Shown here: piece after piece, positions 35,041 through 43,348 of the stretch | Layout: each line of letters begins with the position of its first letter | Position numbering within the stretch: position 1 is the stretch's first letter | Virus record (IMG/VR): IMGVR_UViG_3300031368_000001 | Location: 1-64,000 of that record | Length of the DNA: 64,000 nt | Reading direction: 5' to 3' (one strand) | DNA from: a virus | Program-made: the position numbers and the translations under genes | The notes under the pieces: generated by a model | The model's database searches: none | Seen by the model: the letters and a program-made list of their open reading frames with translations, nothing else | What the model was told of the DNA's origin: nothing

Positions 35041-35124
35041 ATGTTCTACATAGGATTAACAGTTGGAATATTTATCGGATTTGTAATCGCAGCACTGATG
35101 GTTATGGGTAGAAAGGAATCATGA
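35041..35124 (+). CDS. very small membrane protein
   Basis: 27 aa, MFYIGLTVGIFIGFVIAALM then VMGRKES. GAAGGGTAACC upstream; stop overlaps the next start (ATGA), which supports translation. A single Gly-rich span. Confidence 0.5.
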   Translation: MFYIGLTVGIFIGFVIAALMVMGRKES

Positions 35125-35681
35125 AAATCCAAGACATCCTGGCTTCCCTGGAAAAAAAATCAAAGCTGAATACCTTCCTGAAGATATTCTTTGCATACGT
35201 AACTCTTTGCGGCCTAACCATGTTCCCTTGTTTCATCATGGAAGAATCAATTCAGATGACAACTTTTGGGACATGGCCAGCGAAGGATGCAAAAAATTGG
35301 AGCCTAGTATTAAAAGGCTGCGACACAATAAACAAAATTAATCTTTCTTTAAAGATCATAAATTATTCGGTTGGGTGGGTTCAACCACTTGCCTTTTTTT
35401 CATATCGATCATTTTCACATGGAACCGATTACTACGTTAAAAGTTTAAAAACCCTTGCATTCGCCAAATCCCCAGAAAGCTTCGATGGCAGAAAGATTGA
35501 ATTCACGTTTACTCCTCAGAGAATAATTCAGGAAGGCGGAAAGGTAATCTTAGTAAATAGAACCATTAGAGTAATCGTAGATAAGGTCCCCATTGAGAAG
35601 TCAGTAAAAGTGAAAGGGATTGTTAAAGTAGAAAATAATTTAGTGATAGTGGAGGATGAAGATGGACATAACAGGAATTGA
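35121..35681 (+). CDS. membrane-associated hypothetical protein
   Basis: 186 aa. N-terminal amphipathic helix, then a hydrophobic segment (IFFAYVTLCGLTMFPCFIME). The C-terminal ~70 residues are beta-rich and basic (IVLVNRTIRVIVDKVPIEKS). ATGA overlap upstream. The 3' end overlaps the next gene by ~20 bases in another frame. Confidence 0.55.
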   Translation: MKIQDILASLEKKSKLNTFLKIFFAYVTLCGLTMFPCFIMEESIQMTTFGTWPAKDAKNWSLVLKGCDTINKINLSLKIINYSVGWVQPLAFFSYRSFSHGTDYYVKSLKTLAFAKSPESFDGRKIEFTFTPQRIIQEGGKVILVNRTIRVIVDKVPIEKSVKVKGIVKVENNLVIVEDEDGHNRN

Positions 35682-36186
35682 GCTACATTATAAACATCCA
35701 GATTTTTTAGGAATCAAATGGATTCTGAGAGCTATAGATAAAAAGAATCGCAATCACATTCTAAGAAACATAATCTTCGATTCCGGTAAATGGGTGGGAA
35801 CAGATGAAAGCCGGATCCATATCTATGAAAGCCAAGGGAGATCTTTTAAAGAAGGCTTGTATGAATCTGTAATAAATAACAATGAAAAGCTTATTCTAAA
35901 ATTTGTTTCAAATGATCTAAACAAATATCCAGAGTGGGAAAATATCTTTCCCGATCCCTCGAAAGCTTCACTGGAACTTAAAATCAATTCTGTCTCTAAT
36001 CCCTCAGTTGAATATACTAAAATCATTCGATGCATGGAGGTATCAGTCACTTTGAATTTTCGATTCTTTAAGGATTTACTAAAAGGAACTTCCAGTCCCT
36101 GGACAGTACATATTTATGAAAAATTAGATCCTGTTTACTTTATGAATGAACGAAAGACAGGAATGATTTCGCCGATACATGTGTAA
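35662..36186 (+). CDS. hypothetical protein
   Basis: 174 aa. I prefer ATG 35662 (six bases after GGAGG) to 35656. Mixed alpha/beta with FRFFKDLLKGTSSPW and a DESRIHIYES segment; no recognised domain. Overlaps the preceding gene. Confidence 0.55.
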   Translation: MDITGIELHYKHPDFLGIKWILRAIDKKNRNHILRNIIFDSGKWVGTDESRIHIYESQGRSFKEGLYESVINNNEKLILKFVSNDLNKYPEWENIFPDPSKASLELKINSVSNPSVEYTKIIRCMEVSVTLNFRFFKDLLKGTSSPWTVHIYEKLDPVYFMNERKTGMISPIHV

Positions 36187-36211
36187 TAGTAACAAGTGAG
36201 GTGAAAAAAAA

Positions 36212-36472
36212 ATGGGGGAAGAAAGAAAAAATATTGAATGTCCCTTTGCTAATGAAATTAAAGAACTTCGGGACAAAGCCGAAAACAGAGATTACTGGAG
36301 AGAATTATACTTTGAGGAAGAAAGAAAAAATGATGAATGGTGTGAAACACAAACCGAAATCGTTAAAAATTTACTCAATACTGAATCATCGAAGAGCCTT
36401 CACGATCTTCTTCAAGAGTTATATATAGAATTTAGGTATCTTCAACAACCACTGAAAGGAGGTGATACATAA
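36212..36472 (+). CDS. small acidic helical protein
   Basis: 86 aa, coiled-coil-like (EIKELRDKAENRDYWRELYF). GTGAGGTG upstream. Its TAA overlaps the ATG of ssb (TAATG), so the two are coupled. May be an SSB-associated factor by position only. Confidence 0.55.
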   Translation: MGEERKNIECPFANEIKELRDKAENRDYWRELYFEEERKNDEWCETQTEIVKNLLNTESSKSLHDLLQELYIEFRYLQQPLKGGDT

Positions 36473-36861
36473 TGTTAAACGTAGCAGCGTTAGAGGTAAG
36501 ACTAGGACGAAATCCAGAACTCAGGTACACTCCAGATGGAACTGCGGTGTGTAATTTATCCGGAGCGAACAACTTCAGATATAACGGAAAAGAGCGTACA
36601 GACTGGTTTTCATTTGTCTTCTGGAATAAGCTCGCTGAAATAGTTGCTCAGTACCTGAAGAAAGGTAGCCGCATCAACGTCAGTGGCAGACTCCAAAGCA
36701 GAACCTGGGAAGACAAGGATGGTAGCACGCGATATGTGACAGAGATCCGCGCCAATGATGTAAGCTTCCTCGATCCAAAAAGTGGAGATACGGTAGAAGC
36801 TAAAGATGAGGTTGGACCAGTCGCGGGGGAGAAGGATGATGATGGAGACATTCCTTTTTAA
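36472..36861 (+). CDS. ssb: single-stranded DNA-binding protein
   Basis: 129 aa OB-fold SSB: N-terminal NVAALEVRLGRNPELRYTPD, central WFSFVFWNKLAEIVAQYLKK, then GSRINVSGRLQSRTWEDKDG and YVTEIRANDVSFLD. The C-terminus is acidic and ends DDDGDIPF, the conserved tip that binds repair and replication partners. GGAGG upstream. Size close to bacterial SSB without the long linker. Confidence 0.9.
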   Translation: MLNVAALEVRLGRNPELRYTPDGTAVCNLSGANNFRYNGKERTDWFSFVFWNKLAEIVAQYLKKGSRINVSGRLQSRTWEDKDGSTRYVTEIRANDVSFLDPKSGDTVEAKDEVGPVAGEKDDDGDIPF

Positions 36862-36889
36862 CGGGAAGACTTTTTTAAGGTAACTAATT

Positions 36890-36921
36890 AGAGAGGAGGT
36901 AGCTGTTATCTCCTCTCTTTA
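36890..36921 (+). terminator. terminator-like hairpin after ssb
   Basis: AGAGAGGAG (36890-36898) / CTCCTCTCT (36910-36918), 11-base loop, then TTTAAA. The U tract is short, so it may be partial or regulatory. Confidence 0.55.
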
Positions 36922-36944
36922 AACAAAATATAAGGAAAAAAATT

Positions 36945-37442
36945 ATGGCTAAGGCTTTAGGAATAAAACAAATCGAAATGTACGAACACATGATCATCGA
37001 AGACTTTGCACCATTAATTACCATTTTAGAAAGCAGGACTGCAGGAATCCAGGATAGCGTCACAAAACAGGTTAAGAAAGATATGGGAATATATGAGCTG
37101 CTGGCAGAAAAAGCAGCGCTGAAAGAAAGAATTAAAGAGATTGAATCAAAAACTGAACGGCTCACAAAAGATACATACCATAGGGATCCTGATGGTAATA
37201 ATACCTGGATCTCTGAATTAAGTTCAGAGACAAATCGCAGACTGGAAGAACTAAATGAACCTCTCTCTACTGCCACTGAAGCGAAAAAAGAAATAGTCAG
37301 AGAAATCCGGTTATCGAGCGTTCCCACTGATATCAAAACAATTTTTGCCAGGAGCGGAAAAATTATCAAACAACTCAGCAAAGAAGTAGCGAAACTCCCG
37401 GCAATAAATATCGGGGTTGTGCCTGAGTTGGAAGATCTGTAA
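36945..37442 (+). CDS. coiled-coil hypothetical protein
   Basis: 165 aa, almost all helical, with a long coiled coil (LAEKAALKERIKEIESKTER). No domain recognised. It follows ssb and its hairpin. Could be a structural scaffold or recombination accessory. Confidence 0.55.
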   Translation: MAKALGIKQIEMYEHMIIEDFAPLITILESRTAGIQDSVTKQVKKDMGIYELLAEKAALKERIKEIESKTERLTKDTYHRDPDGNNTWISELSSETNRRLEELNEPLSTATEAKKEIVREIRLSSVPTDIKTIFARSGKIIKQLSKEVAKLPAINIGVVPELEDL

Positions 37443-37470
37443 AGGAATAATATCTTGTAAGGAGATAATC

Positions 37471-37863
37471 ATGAAAGAAATATTTTACTTCATTCGAGAC
37501 AAAGATCACAAGCCGGTTATCTCAGTTTGCTTATTGGCAACAACCGATGATTCACCCACAAAGATCGGAGCCCGCGGAGTTGCCATCTGCAGCGATAAGG
37601 ATACACCGTGCACCAAACTACATGCTCACCAAAGTAATGGACCTGGGATAGCTCGGAGGAGAGCATGGAAAGCGTGGAAGAGTGGTGGAGATAAACACGG
37701 AATTCATAGAGAAGAAGCATTTAAAATCCTGGATGCAGTCAGATTTAATAATTCAGAAATCTGGGAAGATATTGCATTTCCTCAGATGTTTGCGTGTAAG
37801 GCTTTTTACTCTCCCATCCCCAGTCCCAAAGAAACACGCATACTAATAAAGGTGAAACGATGA
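37471..37863 (+). CDS. conserved hypothetical protein
   Basis: 130 aa from ATG 37471, with AAGGAG upstream; the open frame to 37417 has no ribosome binding site. Contains the segment TKIGARGVAICSDKDTPCTK and a basic helix (GIARRRAWKAWKSGGDKHGI). Related patterns occur in early phage proteins; function unknown. ATGA overlap with the next gene. Confidence 0.6.
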   Translation: MKEIFYFIRDKDHKPVISVCLLATTDDSPTKIGARGVAICSDKDTPCTKLHAHQSNGPGIARRRAWKAWKSGGDKHGIHREEAFKILDAVRFNNSEIWEDIAFPQMFACKAFYSPIPSPKETRILIKVKR

Positions 37864-38282
37864 ACTTATATCTACATCCAAAACATGGAGTCAATCCAAC
37901 TATGGATACTTGTTTTTATTGCGGAGAAGCAAAAGACATACTGCTTGTTGGAAGCCACACGCAGAGGTTTCAAGAAGAAAGCCTTGCCGATAGCACTGGC
38001 AAAATGAATACACAGATTGGTGTGACAAACATGGAACCCTGTAATAAATGTGCTAAGTATATGAAACAGGGTATCATCCTTATTTCAACTAAAAATGAAA
38101 TTAGTGATGAACCATATAGAACCGGCGGGTGGATCGTAATCAAAGAAGAGGCTTTAAAAAGAATGGTAAACATAGAACTCTTCGAACAGATTAGAAAGAA
38201 ACGTTTTGCCTTTGTTCCTGACGCAGTATGGGATAAATTAGGCTTACCAAGAGGAGAGGTAGAAGGAATACCATCATCATGA
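37860..38282 (+). CDS. conserved zinc-finger phage protein
   Basis: 140 aa. Two CxxC pairs: DTCFYCGEAKDILLVG and EPCNKCAKYMKQGIILIS, then YRTGGWIVIKEEALKRMV and KKRFAFVPDAVWDKLGLP. This layout is a widespread phage family of unknown role. Overlaps both neighbours by ATGA. Confidence 0.7.
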   Translation: MNLYLHPKHGVNPTMDTCFYCGEAKDILLVGSHTQRFQEESLADSTGKMNTQIGVTNMEPCNKCAKYMKQGIILISTKNEISDEPYRTGGWIVIKEEALKRMVNIELFEQIRKKRFAFVPDAVWDKLGLPRGEVEGIPSS

Positions 38283-38644
38283 AATTTCTCTACTATGCAC
38301 ATTCAAAATTATCTTATGGGACCCGAAAAGAAAAACGGGAACTGAGGTTAATTAGAAAAGAGTTCCCTGAATATGAGATCATAAATCCGGGTACGGTTAA
38401 TTTTGTGAGCTTATACGAAAATGACATCATGGATGAATGCAAAAGTATTGTTCGACAAGTTCATATAGTAGTTGCATCAGAATATAATAAACACATAGGC
38501 CGAGGGGTATTCGAAGAACTATCAGAAAAAACCAGAGCCAGGAAATTCTTATTAAGAAATAAAGAGTTTATAAAAAACTTCTCTGTGAGAATAGTAGATA
38601 AAGAAGATTGGAGTGTGAAATATGGGAAATGTGAGGAGGTGTAA
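38279..38644 (+). CDS. nucleoside 2-deoxyribosyltransferase-like protein
   Basis: 121 aa. N-terminal FLYYAHSKLSYGTRKEKREL, a Rossmann-like strand-helix start, then EIINPGT, then MDECKSIVRQVHIVVASEYN and GRGVFEEL, the pattern of the N-deoxyribosyltransferase superfamily. Such proteins act on nucleotides or NAD-like substrates. The catalytic Glu would be in GVFEEL. Activity is inferred. Confidence 0.55.
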   Translation: MKFLYYAHSKLSYGTRKEKRELRLIRKEFPEYEIINPGTVNFVSLYENDIMDECKSIVRQVHIVVASEYNKHIGRGVFEELSEKTRARKFLLRNKEFIKNFSVRIVDKEDWSVKYGKCEEV

Positions 38645-38712
38645 GGAGGTATGAGATGTGAGGAGGTGTGAGATGTAAGGAGGCATGAGGTGTGAAGCGT
38701 AAGGAGGTGTGA
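38630..38712 (+). repeat. five tandem Shine-Dalgarno units
   Basis: AGGAGG occurs five times in about 80 bases, each followed by TGTGAG, TATGAG or CATGAG-like bases, between the end of the previous gene and the ATG at 38716. Several copies are followed by ATG or GTG with an immediate stop (ATGAG). Confidence 0.8.
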
Positions 38713-38715
38713 GGT

Positions 38716-38883
38716 ATGGGAAAATATTGGAAGATAAAAATATGGATCGAGGTAGATGAAGAAATACCAGATGTATGGAATAATAAATCTGAGTGTATAA
38801 CAGAAAGCAAGCATCTACAATCTATACAACCAGAAAATAAGTATGAGTGTATAGAATGTGATGAGAACGGAGAGGAGCTATGA
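38716..38883 (+). CDS. small acidic protein
   Basis: 55 aa, MGKYWKIKIWIEVDEEIPDV to CDENGEEL, with a terminal CIEC pair. AAGGAGG upstream is the last of five tandem copies. No family recognised. Confidence 0.5.
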   Translation: MGKYWKIKIWIEVDEEIPDVWNNKSECITESKHLQSIQPENKYECIECDENGEEL

Positions 38884-38886
38884 CCT

Positions 38887-39285
38887 ATGGGCGATAAATG
38901 CTGGATACAAATGATATTCAGGAAAGAAGACCAGGGGAAGTTTGAGAAGATACTCGGAGATTGCTGGGACAACACAGACGAAGAAAATGGCGTAATGACC
39001 GGGAATGCCTATGAAGTAAACTATGGCCTCTATGAAGAAAGAGAAGAACTTGCTGAAACAGGCCTTACATTTTATGGGCATCATGGAGCTGGAGGAGACT
39101 ACAATGATTGTGTCTTTGCCTGTCATAATAAACATCACGTTGAATCCAATGCAGACTTTGATGGCAGACCGGTAGTTGCTATAAATACAAAAACCGGTGA
39201 AATATCTCAAATAGATCTCAGTATATTCTACAACTATCGAAGAGTTTACTTAGATGCTAAGGAATATATCGAGAGAGGAACATAA
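38887..39285 (+). CDS. hypothetical protein
   Basis: 132 aa, acidic and Tyr-rich: FYGHHGAGGDYNDCVFACHN, then RPVVAINTKTGEISQIDLSI. The GHHGAGGD and CVFACHNKHH stretches could bind metal. Start three bases after the previous stop. Not recognised. Confidence 0.55.
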   Translation: MGDKCWIQMIFRKEDQGKFEKILGDCWDNTDEENGVMTGNAYEVNYGLYEEREELAETGLTFYGHHGAGGDYNDCVFACHNKHHVESNADFDGRPVVAINTKTGEISQIDLSIFYNYRRVYLDAKEYIERGT

Positions 39286-39288
39286 ACT

Positions 39289-39480
39289 ATGAAACAAGAA
39301 GACATAGATAAATATATAAATCATCGCGGACTTCACTGTCCATATTGCAATAGTCCAGAAATTGAAGGTAACTATGTAAATGTTGATGCTGGATTTGCAT
39401 GGCAAAAAATAAAATGTCTGAACTGTGATAAATCATGGATTAATATTTATAAACTAGTAAATATAGAGGAGGAATTTTGA
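39289..39480 (+). CDS. zinc-ribbon protein
   Basis: 63 aa. CPYCNSPEIEGNYVNVD and KIKCLNCDKSWINIYKL form a treble-clef or ribbon motif. Stop overlaps the TTG start of the next gene. Confidence 0.6.
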   Translation: MKQEDIDKYINHRGLHCPYCNSPEIEGNYVNVDAGFAWQKIKCLNCDKSWINIYKLVNIEEEF

Positions 39481-39710
39481 AAATTAAACACATCAACGTA
39501 ATAGTCTCTAAAGCAATAGAGAAAAAAACCTGGCACGACAATCTATCCAAAGGAAGCAGGTGGGGCTTAACTTATGGCGCTGATGCTGACCTGAGCAGGC
39601 GGGATGACCCGATAGATTCCATTATAAGTTTAGATAACCAGCTGAGGGAGTTGATAGCGGAGAGGCTGGAGGGACCAGGAGGAAATAATGTGGACAAAAA
39701 AGTGGCCTGA
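39477..39710 (+). CDS. conserved small phage protein, TTG start
   Basis: 77 aa. The N-terminal stretch (KTWHDNLSKGSRWGLTYGAD) recurs in small phage genes of this kind. The TTG is coupled to the previous stop, with GGAGGA upstream. Function unknown. Confidence 0.55.
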   Translation: MKIKHINVIVSKAIEKKTWHDNLSKGSRWGLTYGADADLSRRDDPIDSIISLDNQLRELIAERLEGPGGNNVDKKVA

Positions 39711-39954
39711 AGAAAGAGGATTTTACTGGTTTTATGGACGACCATATAATTCTAATGGAATCTCATACTCTGATAAAGAAGAACTCTTCGTTGTTGAAGT
39801 AGTGAGAATCCACAAAAATTTCGTGATATGCATTAATCTTTCTGATGATACTACTGAATATGGTGAAAGCTTAATATCTGAAGAAAAAACACAGGGAATG
39901 TGGCAAAAGATACAGCCTCCAAAACTACCTGGGGATTACTATGACACTCACTGA
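39688..39954 (+). CDS. small hypothetical protein
   Basis: 88 aa, Trp/Tyr-rich (WTKKWPEERGFYWFYGRPYN), ending in GDYYDTH. Resembles small phage proteins of the GxYWF type. GGAGG upstream. Overlaps both neighbours. Confidence 0.55.
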   Translation: MWTKKWPEERGFYWFYGRPYNSNGISYSDKEELFVVEVVRIHKNFVICINLSDDTTEYGESLISEEKTQGMWQKIQPPKLPGDYYDTH

Positions 39955-40084
39955 ATATCTCCATCAGAGAAAAATAAAGATTATATCTGACATCAAACGA
40001 GATAATAAAATCGATGCAGACAATTATCATAATGTTGGATTGCTGAAAGAAATTGAGAAGGTGATAGCTATAGCTGAGAAGTGA
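39941..40084 (+). CDS. small hypothetical protein
   Basis: 47 aa, MTLTEYLHQRKIKIISDIKR to IAIAEK; helical. Starts inside the previous gene's last codons; GGGG lies seven bases upstream. No family. Confidence 0.4.
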   Translation: MTLTEYLHQRKIKIISDIKRDNKIDADNYHNVGLLKEIEKVIAIAEK

Positions 40085-40145
40085 TAATAGCTAGAAAATG
40101 GTAGTAGCTGCTGAGAAAAATGGAGAAATATGATAGGATAAAGCT

Positions 40146-40460
40146 ATGAAAAAAAAATTAGTCTGTGATGAGTGCGGTGAAACAAATGATGTAATAACCT
40201 CAACTGTTTGGTGGACTGCATGGGGAAGAAATACCTTTGATCTCGCCTGGCAAAAAAATAAAGGCAAACTCTTTCTATGTGAAAAATGTGAAGAAGAAAA
40301 CTGGACTGTTTGCTGTGATTGTCAAGCTCTTATTGAAAATGATCATTATGGTCTTGGGTATCTATTAGGTGAAGAAATATACGGCGATAGTTTATGTCCA
40401 GAATGTGCAGAAAAGCGGGGCCTTAAAAGAACTTGCAGAATTGCAAATTATACAAAATAA
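40146..40460 (+). CDS. multi-zinc-finger protein
   Basis: 104 aa with four Cys pairs: LVCDECGETND, LFLCEKCEEEN, CCDCQAL, SLCPECAEKRG. Probably two zinc sites in a treble-clef/ribbon fold. Nucleic-acid or protein binding. AGGATAAAGCT upstream is a weak site. Confidence 0.6.
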   Translation: MKKKLVCDECGETNDVITSTVWWTAWGRNTFDLAWQKNKGKLFLCEKCEEENWTVCCDCQALIENDHYGLGYLLGEEIYGDSLCPECAEKRGLKRTCRIANYTK

Positions 40461-40514
40461 CAAACAACAATTTACCAGCTGTAAACAAACAACAAATTAC
40501 CAAAGGAGGTAAAA

Positions 40515-40736
40515 ATGTTTGAAGTATTATTCTTTAACAATGGAAGTTCTGCTTGTCTGAAAGATGGAAAACAGGTACTAGAATTACAGGAATCATGGCT
40601 TTTGTTATATGTAAAATTCCTAGAAGAAAAAGGGATTGATCCTACTGATGGCATTTTCAGTATGCCAGGAGGGGAAGAAGTAAAAGTTTTCAAAACCGGT
40701 AGTGACTATAACTGGAGATTTCTATCAAAATCATGA
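40515..40736 (+). CDS. small hypothetical protein
   Basis: 73 aa, MFEVLFFNNGSSACLKDGKQ to GSDYNWRFLSKS; beta-rich. AAAGGAGG upstream. ATGA overlap with the next gene. Confidence 0.55.
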   Translation: MFEVLFFNNGSSACLKDGKQVLELQESWLLLYVKFLEEKGIDPTDGIFSMPGGEEVKVFKTGSDYNWRFLSKS

Positions 40737-40939
40737 AAATACATCTCAAAGTAAACAGTTCAAACCTACGACACACACGCTTCACAGTCTTTACTAACGG
40801 CGCGAATTGTGGCACACTTATAATGACGAATGAAGAGTTTAAGAGGTTTTGTGATTTGCTGAGGAAAGGCGCTGGGAATAATGTGGACTTGACCGCATCC
40901 GGGACAATATATACTGAGGAAGACAGGAGAGGAAGATGA
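40733..40939 (+). CDS. small hypothetical protein
   Basis: 68 aa, beta-alpha (KVNSSNLRHTRFTVFTNGAN, MTNEEFKRFCDLLRKGA). Coupled to its neighbours through ATGA at both ends. A generic small phage fold; not recognised. Confidence 0.55.
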   Translation: MKIHLKVNSSNLRHTRFTVFTNGANCGTLIMTNEEFKRFCDLLRKGAGNNVDLTASGTIYTEEDRRGR

Positions 40940-41112
40940 TAATAGAAGGAACCTGGCCAAAAGATGATTTACGAAGAGCTTTCGTAGCTGGCGCGAAATG
41001 GTGGGAGTATCATCAAACTAACTTTACTATGTGGCCGAGTGATCGAAAACTCGCAGAGACTAAAGCGGAAAAACTGTACCCCTCTGGCGAACCTAGAACT
41101 AAGGAGCAATAA
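40936..41112 (+). CDS. conserved small phage protein
   Basis: 58 aa. RRAFVAGAKWWEYHQTNFTM then WPSDRKLAETKAEKLYPSGE is a widespread phage signature (AFV-GAKWWE ... W-SDR--AE--AE--Y). ATGA overlap upstream. Function unknown. Confidence 0.65.
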   Translation: MIIEGTWPKDDLRRAFVAGAKWWEYHQTNFTMWPSDRKLAETKAEKLYPSGEPRTKEQ

Positions 41113-41114
41113 CT

Positions 41115-41339
41115 ATGTCTGACTTTACCTGTCGTAACGGTCATCTCATGAGCATCAAAGATAAATTCTGCCCAATCTGTGGTCTACCAGTTAGATATGA
41201 AGATAGAAGAATAGATTATATAACCTATGAAGAGTATGTAAGAGAGTGGAAAAAAAAAGAACAACCATGCTCTTTATTCCAGGAGCCATTTATTTTAGAT
41301 GAGAGATATTCGCATCAAACAAGATACCATAACAGATGA
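41115..41339 (+). CDS. small zinc-finger protein
   Basis: 74 aa. FTCRNGHLMSIKDKFCPICG gives a CxxxH...CxxC zinc site, then a basic/acidic helical tail. AAGGAG upstream of the ATG. Overlaps the next gene by 41 bases. Confidence 0.5.
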   Translation: MSDFTCRNGHLMSIKDKFCPICGLPVRYEDRRIDYITYEEYVREWKKKEQPCSLFQEPFILDERYSHQTRYHNR

Positions 41340-41574
41340 AATCAGAGTCTCAACTGCCGCAATATATAGGGAAGAAGTATTTTATGATGGCCTTCATAAA
41401 TACTGGCTTATTGAAACCTGGTGTTTTAGCAAGGACCCAAAACAAAAAAGTTTTCAGGTTATATATGGCACACCAAGTTTTCTATATGATCAGATCAGAT
41501 GGAAGGCACGAAAAGTTCATGGATATATTGTAGAAAATTTAAGGAGAAATCATGACAGAAAGAACTCTCCGTAA
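41299..41574 (+). CDS. small hypothetical protein
   Basis: 91 aa. Beta-rich with aromatic residues (YWLIETWCFSKDPKQKSFQV). An alternative frame at 41336 also starts in ATGA with the previous stop, but its sequence is less protein-like. No ribosome binding site is obvious, so the start is uncertain. Confidence 0.45.
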   Translation: MRDIRIKQDTITDEIRVSTAAIYREEVFYDGLHKYWLIETWCFSKDPKQKSFQVIYGTPSFLYDQIRWKARKVHGYIVENLRRNHDRKNSP

Positions 41575-41632
41575 ACTAATCATAATCTTCTTAATTTTAG
41601 GAAGCATAGTAATCTTGGTAAAGATATTATAA
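41552..41632 (+). CDS. very small membrane protein
   Basis: 26 aa, MTERTLRKLIIIFLILGSIV then ILVKIL. AAGGAG six bases upstream. Single membrane span. Confidence 0.45.
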   Translation: MTERTLRKLIIIFLILGSIVILVKIL

Positions 41633-41650
41633 GGAAAGAGAGGAATAGTA

Positions 41651-41911
41651 ATGCTTGATATTAAAACAATACCAGACGATAGGCTCAAACAAGATTTAGA
41701 TGACAGCTATAAAGATATCATGGATTGCACAACAGCATTAAAAGTTGGAGTAACTCAGTATAGTGGCGGTTCAATCGAGGAACGCTTAAATAAGAATAAA
41801 CATTTTGTGAAAGTTATTACGGCTGAAATTAAACGTAGAAAAATGTTCCATGGTAAATCTATACACTCTGATCCTTGTTTAGGCGAACGGAATTTAGAGG
41901 CAGATAATTAA
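41651..41911 (+). CDS. conserved small phage protein
   Basis: 86 aa. The pattern LDIKTIPDDRLKQDLDDSYK, DCTTALKVGVTQYSGGSIEE, RLNKNKHFVKVITAEIKRR resembles a common early phage family of helical proteins with unknown role. GGAATAGTA upstream is a weak site. Confidence 0.6.
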   Translation: MLDIKTIPDDRLKQDLDDSYKDIMDCTTALKVGVTQYSGGSIEERLNKNKHFVKVITAEIKRRKMFHGKSIHSDPCLGERNLEADN

Positions 41912-41917
41912 AATATT

Positions 41918-42046
41918 ATGATCTCTCTCATCTCAACTATACTTACTTTAATCTGGCTTTGTCATAAGCCTGCTTTAATTAAAGTTTTTATCGGCCTCGG
42001 TATGATGTTGATAGATTTGATAATTATAGGGAAGGGATTGCCGTGA
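41918..42046 (+). CDS. small membrane protein
   Basis: 42 aa, MISLISTILTLIWLCHKPAL then KVFIGLGMMLIDLIIIGKGL: two hydrophobic stretches. Stop overlaps the GTG start of the next gene. No clear ribosome binding site. Confidence 0.4.
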   Translation: MISLISTILTLIWLCHKPALIKVFIGLGMMLIDLIIIGKGLP

Positions 42047-42228
42047 AAAACTTCGATTGGAATGTAGATAAAATTAGCGATGTAGAAGCAAGACTTAATG
42101 CTGCTCAGAAACTATGGAACATGCAAACATTCCTTAAGCCTACTCAAAAAAGACGCATAGAGATTCTCAGTTTGTTTAACCAGACTGTAACAGATCTTGA
42201 ATCTATTATAACTGAGTTAGAGGAATAA
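42043..42228 (+). CDS. small helical protein, GTG start
   Basis: 61 aa, ISDVEARLNAAQKLWNMQTF, helical throughout. GGGAAGGG upstream. Coupled to the previous gene. Followed by a 160-base gap that holds a small hairpin and a 12-codon frame with a strong ribosome binding site (near 42284-42330). Confidence 0.5.
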   Translation: MKNFDWNVDKISDVEARLNAAQKLWNMQTFLKPTQKRRIEILSLFNQTVTDLESIITELEE

Positions 42229-42384
42229 AAAGAAAGGACGCCCCTGCCAGATTACGGCCAAATCTAACAGGGACGCTTAAAGGAGGATAATGAAAAGAGA
42301 ACTGTCTTTCCTTCTATCCTACCTTTGAAATATTGTCAAGTGATTTATTTTTATAAGTGAAAAAAAATATAATGAGGTGAACCT

Positions 42385-43344
42385 ATGGCAACTAAGGGCC
42401 TAGCAAACAAAGCTATGTTGGTAAGTTTAGTTATATCACAATGGCTTACCAGAATAGTTGATAAGTCGATTACATGGCAAATTGCCAATGATCATAAAGC
42501 AAGCAAAGATGCAGGCACATACCGCAAACGTCTATTAGCAAACAAAGGCGCTGTAGCTAGAGTGCAGACTGCAGTAAGCGCGCTCAGAAGATATCATGGG
42601 CAGATGACTCTTCCTTGGACTAAGGGAATAGGAATTCTTGCGAGCTCAAAGTATACAGAGTACTCAGCTAAAATGAGAGGACTCATCAATGAATTCAAGG
42701 CAGCTGTCCTGGAGCTTCTTAATGAATATCCTATTTTAAAAGATGATGCAAAGTATGATCTTGGTGATATGTGGAAAGATGATGACTATCCAACAGAGAA
42801 ATGGCTTAAAGCAAAGTTCGATGTAAGGATTGATGTTTTTCCTGTTCCTCAAGCTGGAGACTGGAGGGTAGAGCTTACAGACAAAGAAATGGAAAAACTT
42901 AATAAAGAAATTGAGAAGCGCGAAGAAGAACGCACCAAGGAAGCCATGAATAAACTATGGGAGCGCCTGTATAAACCGGTAAAGCATATGGTTGAAGTTC
43001 TCAACAAAGATAATCCTAAGATCTTCAAGACACTTACTTCAAATATTATGAATCTCACAGAAATCCTGCCTGATCTTAACTTCACTGAAGATCCGAAGCT
43101 CGAGGATCTCAGAAAAGAGGTCCAGGATAAACTTTGTGAAATCTCAATAGACGAACTGAAAGAATCCAAATACTTTAGAGAAACTATAGCCGGAAAAGCC
43201 GAGGAGCTACGCCAGAAAATTAAGGAAGGTGGGGATATAACAGATGATGATGTTCTAGAAATGATGGATGGATATGTAGGAAATGAAATCATAGAAGAAT
43301 TTGGTCCACCTGTTGTTGGACAGAAAAAAATAAAGGGGGTGTGA
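42385..43344 (+). CDS. DUF3150 family phage protein
   Basis: 319 aa. The pattern LVSLVISQWLTRIVDKSITW, DAGTYRKRLLANKGAVARVQ, TLPWTKGIGILASSKYTEYS, YDLGDMWKDDDYPTEKWLKA, VFPVPQAGDWRVELTDKE matches DUF3150, which sits beside a MoxR-type AAA+ ATPase and a VWA/metallopeptidase-like gene in many phages, as here. The central and C-terminal parts are long helices. Probably a partner of the ATPase; the function of the trio is not known. Confidence 0.75.
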   Translation: MATKGLANKAMLVSLVISQWLTRIVDKSITWQIANDHKASKDAGTYRKRLLANKGAVARVQTAVSALRRYHGQMTLPWTKGIGILASSKYTEYSAKMRGLINEFKAAVLELLNEYPILKDDAKYDLGDMWKDDDYPTEKWLKAKFDVRIDVFPVPQAGDWRVELTDKEMEKLNKEIEKREEERTKEAMNKLWERLYKPVKHMVEVLNKDNPKIFKTLTSNIMNLTEILPDLNFTEDPKLEDLRKEVQDKLCEISIDELKESKYFRETIAGKAEELRQKIKEGGDITDDDVLEMMDGYVGNEIIEEFGPPVVGQKKIKGV

Positions 43345-43348
43345 GTAG

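Noticed and set aside
42330-42345. TTGACA-like minus-strand motif (ATTGTCAAGTGATTTATTT on the plus strand)
   Set aside because: It points against the flanking genes, which are all on the plus strand, and no good -10 is placed. It resembles the leftward promoter region at 27756 but I cannot tell whether it is an operator or chance.
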